Shown here: positions 5,615 through 6,067 of the stretch, piece after piece | How the letters are laid out: every line of letters begins with the position of its first letter | Position numbering within the stretch: position 1 is the stretch's first letter | Source: Candidatus Omnitrophota bacterium | Lineage (GTDB): Bacteria; Omnitrophota; Gorgyraeia; 2-02-FULL-51-18; JAGOUK01 | Length of the DNA: 6,067 nt | Reading direction: 5' to 3' | Assembly: GCA_018061225.1 (NCBI GenBank) | Contig: JAGOUK010000088.1 | Location: forward strand, 1-6,067 | Made by a program: the position numbers and the translations under genes | The notes under the pieces: generated by a model | What the model was told of the DNA's origin: nothing | Seen by the model: the letters and a program-made list of their open reading frames with translations, nothing else | Databases searched by the model: none

Positions 5615-5662
5615 CGACCCGTTTCTGTTTAAATCCCGGTTGAAAATTTTGAGGTTTTGATC

Positions 5663-6067
5663 ATGGCGATTCAATTTTCATCCACCGCAGAATTCAGCCG
5701 CTCTAAGACGCTGCCGCACAACATTGAAGCGGAAGCGGCGGTGATCGGCTCGATGCTGATCGACGATCTCGCCATCCCTCAGGCGATCGAAAAGCTCAGA
5801 GCCGAAAGCTTTTATCACCCCCCGCACAAACAGATCTTCAGAGCCCTCATCACGCTGTTCGAGGCCAATAAAGCCGTCGACCTGATCACGCTGACCGAAA
5901 CGCTCACGCAGGACCAGACCCTCGACGCGGTCGGCGGAGCGGCGTATATCTCGGAACTTTCGGCCGCGGTGCCGACCAGCGCGAATATCGGCTACTACAT
6001 CAAGATCGTTCACGAAAAGTACATTCTCCGCAGCCTCATTCACTCCGCGACGCAGATCGCCCAGGAA
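5663..6067 (+). CDS. dnaB: Replicative DNA helicase DnaB, N-terminal part (cut by window end)
   Basis: DnaB is the hexameric helicase that unwinds DNA ahead of the replication fork and binds primase through its N-terminal domain. The 135 visible residues match that domain: LPHNIEAEAAVIGSMLIDD (17-35), the segment FYHPPHKQIFRAL (50-62), VDLITLTETL (73-82), GGAAYISEL (93-101) and the helix after VPTSANIGYYIKIVHEKY. The reading frame is open to the window edge. The linker and the RecA-like ATPase domain with its Walker A motif lie beyond it. GAGG at 5651-5654, eight bases upstream, supports the ATG. Some 15 residues precede the conserved start of the domain. The rplI-dnaB order is very common in bacteria. 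Confidence 0.95.
   Translation, partial: MAIQFSSTAEFSRSKTLPHNIEAEAAVIGSMLIDDLAIPQAIEKLRAESFYHPPHKQIFRALITLFEANKAVDLITLTETLTQDQTLDAVGGAAYISELSAAVPTSANIGYYIKIVHEKYILRSLIHSATQIAQE

Noticed and set aside
5640..5645. TTGAAA as a -35 element for dnaB
   Set aside because: A -10 element at normal spacing would fall on or after the dnaB start codon.

Overview
The window is a dense, single-direction stretch of bacterial housekeeping genes on the + strand. Its order is glmU - prs - rplY(ctc) - pth - rpsF - ssb - rpsR - rplI - dnaB (5' part only). Gaps between the first eight genes are 24-45 bases, and most starts carry a clear Shine-Dalgarno sequence, so they read as one long operon or two abutting ones. 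The first real break is the 85-base gap before dnaB, which holds a perfect 14-bp hairpin.

Region by region: bases 1-184 hold no confident gene. They contain a possible 3' tail of an upstream reading frame, a small hairpin followed by an AT-rich run, and a possible extended -10 promoter close to the glmU start. Bases 185-3812 are glmU, prs, rplY and pth, the same order as gcaD-prs-ctc-spoVC of Bacillus. Bases 3839-5577 are the S6-SSB-S18-L9 block. Bases 5663-6067 encode the N-terminal domain of the replicative helicase DnaB, cut by the window edge.

The genes link cell-envelope precursor synthesis (UDP-GlcNAc), PRPP supply for nucleotides, ribosome components, rescue of stalled peptidyl-tRNA, and DNA replication. 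These are all growth-rate-linked functions, which fits co-transcription.

The organism is a bacterium with GC-rich coding DNA and a strong preference for G/C at third codon positions. The full-length CTC-type bL25, the four-cysteine bS18, the lysine/alanine/glutamate-rich tails on bL25 and bL9 and the gene order suggest an uncultured lineage, perhaps Omnitrophota- or PVC-like, or deltaproteobacterial in a broad sense. This placement is inference from memory of gene orders and was not tested by any search.

I found no mobile element, CRISPR array, tRNA, rRNA or novel defence-like system. The items worth a second look are substitutions at conserved active-site positions in GlmU, Prs and Pth, a shortened GlmU beta-helix, and several small inverted or direct repeats placed at gene boundaries.
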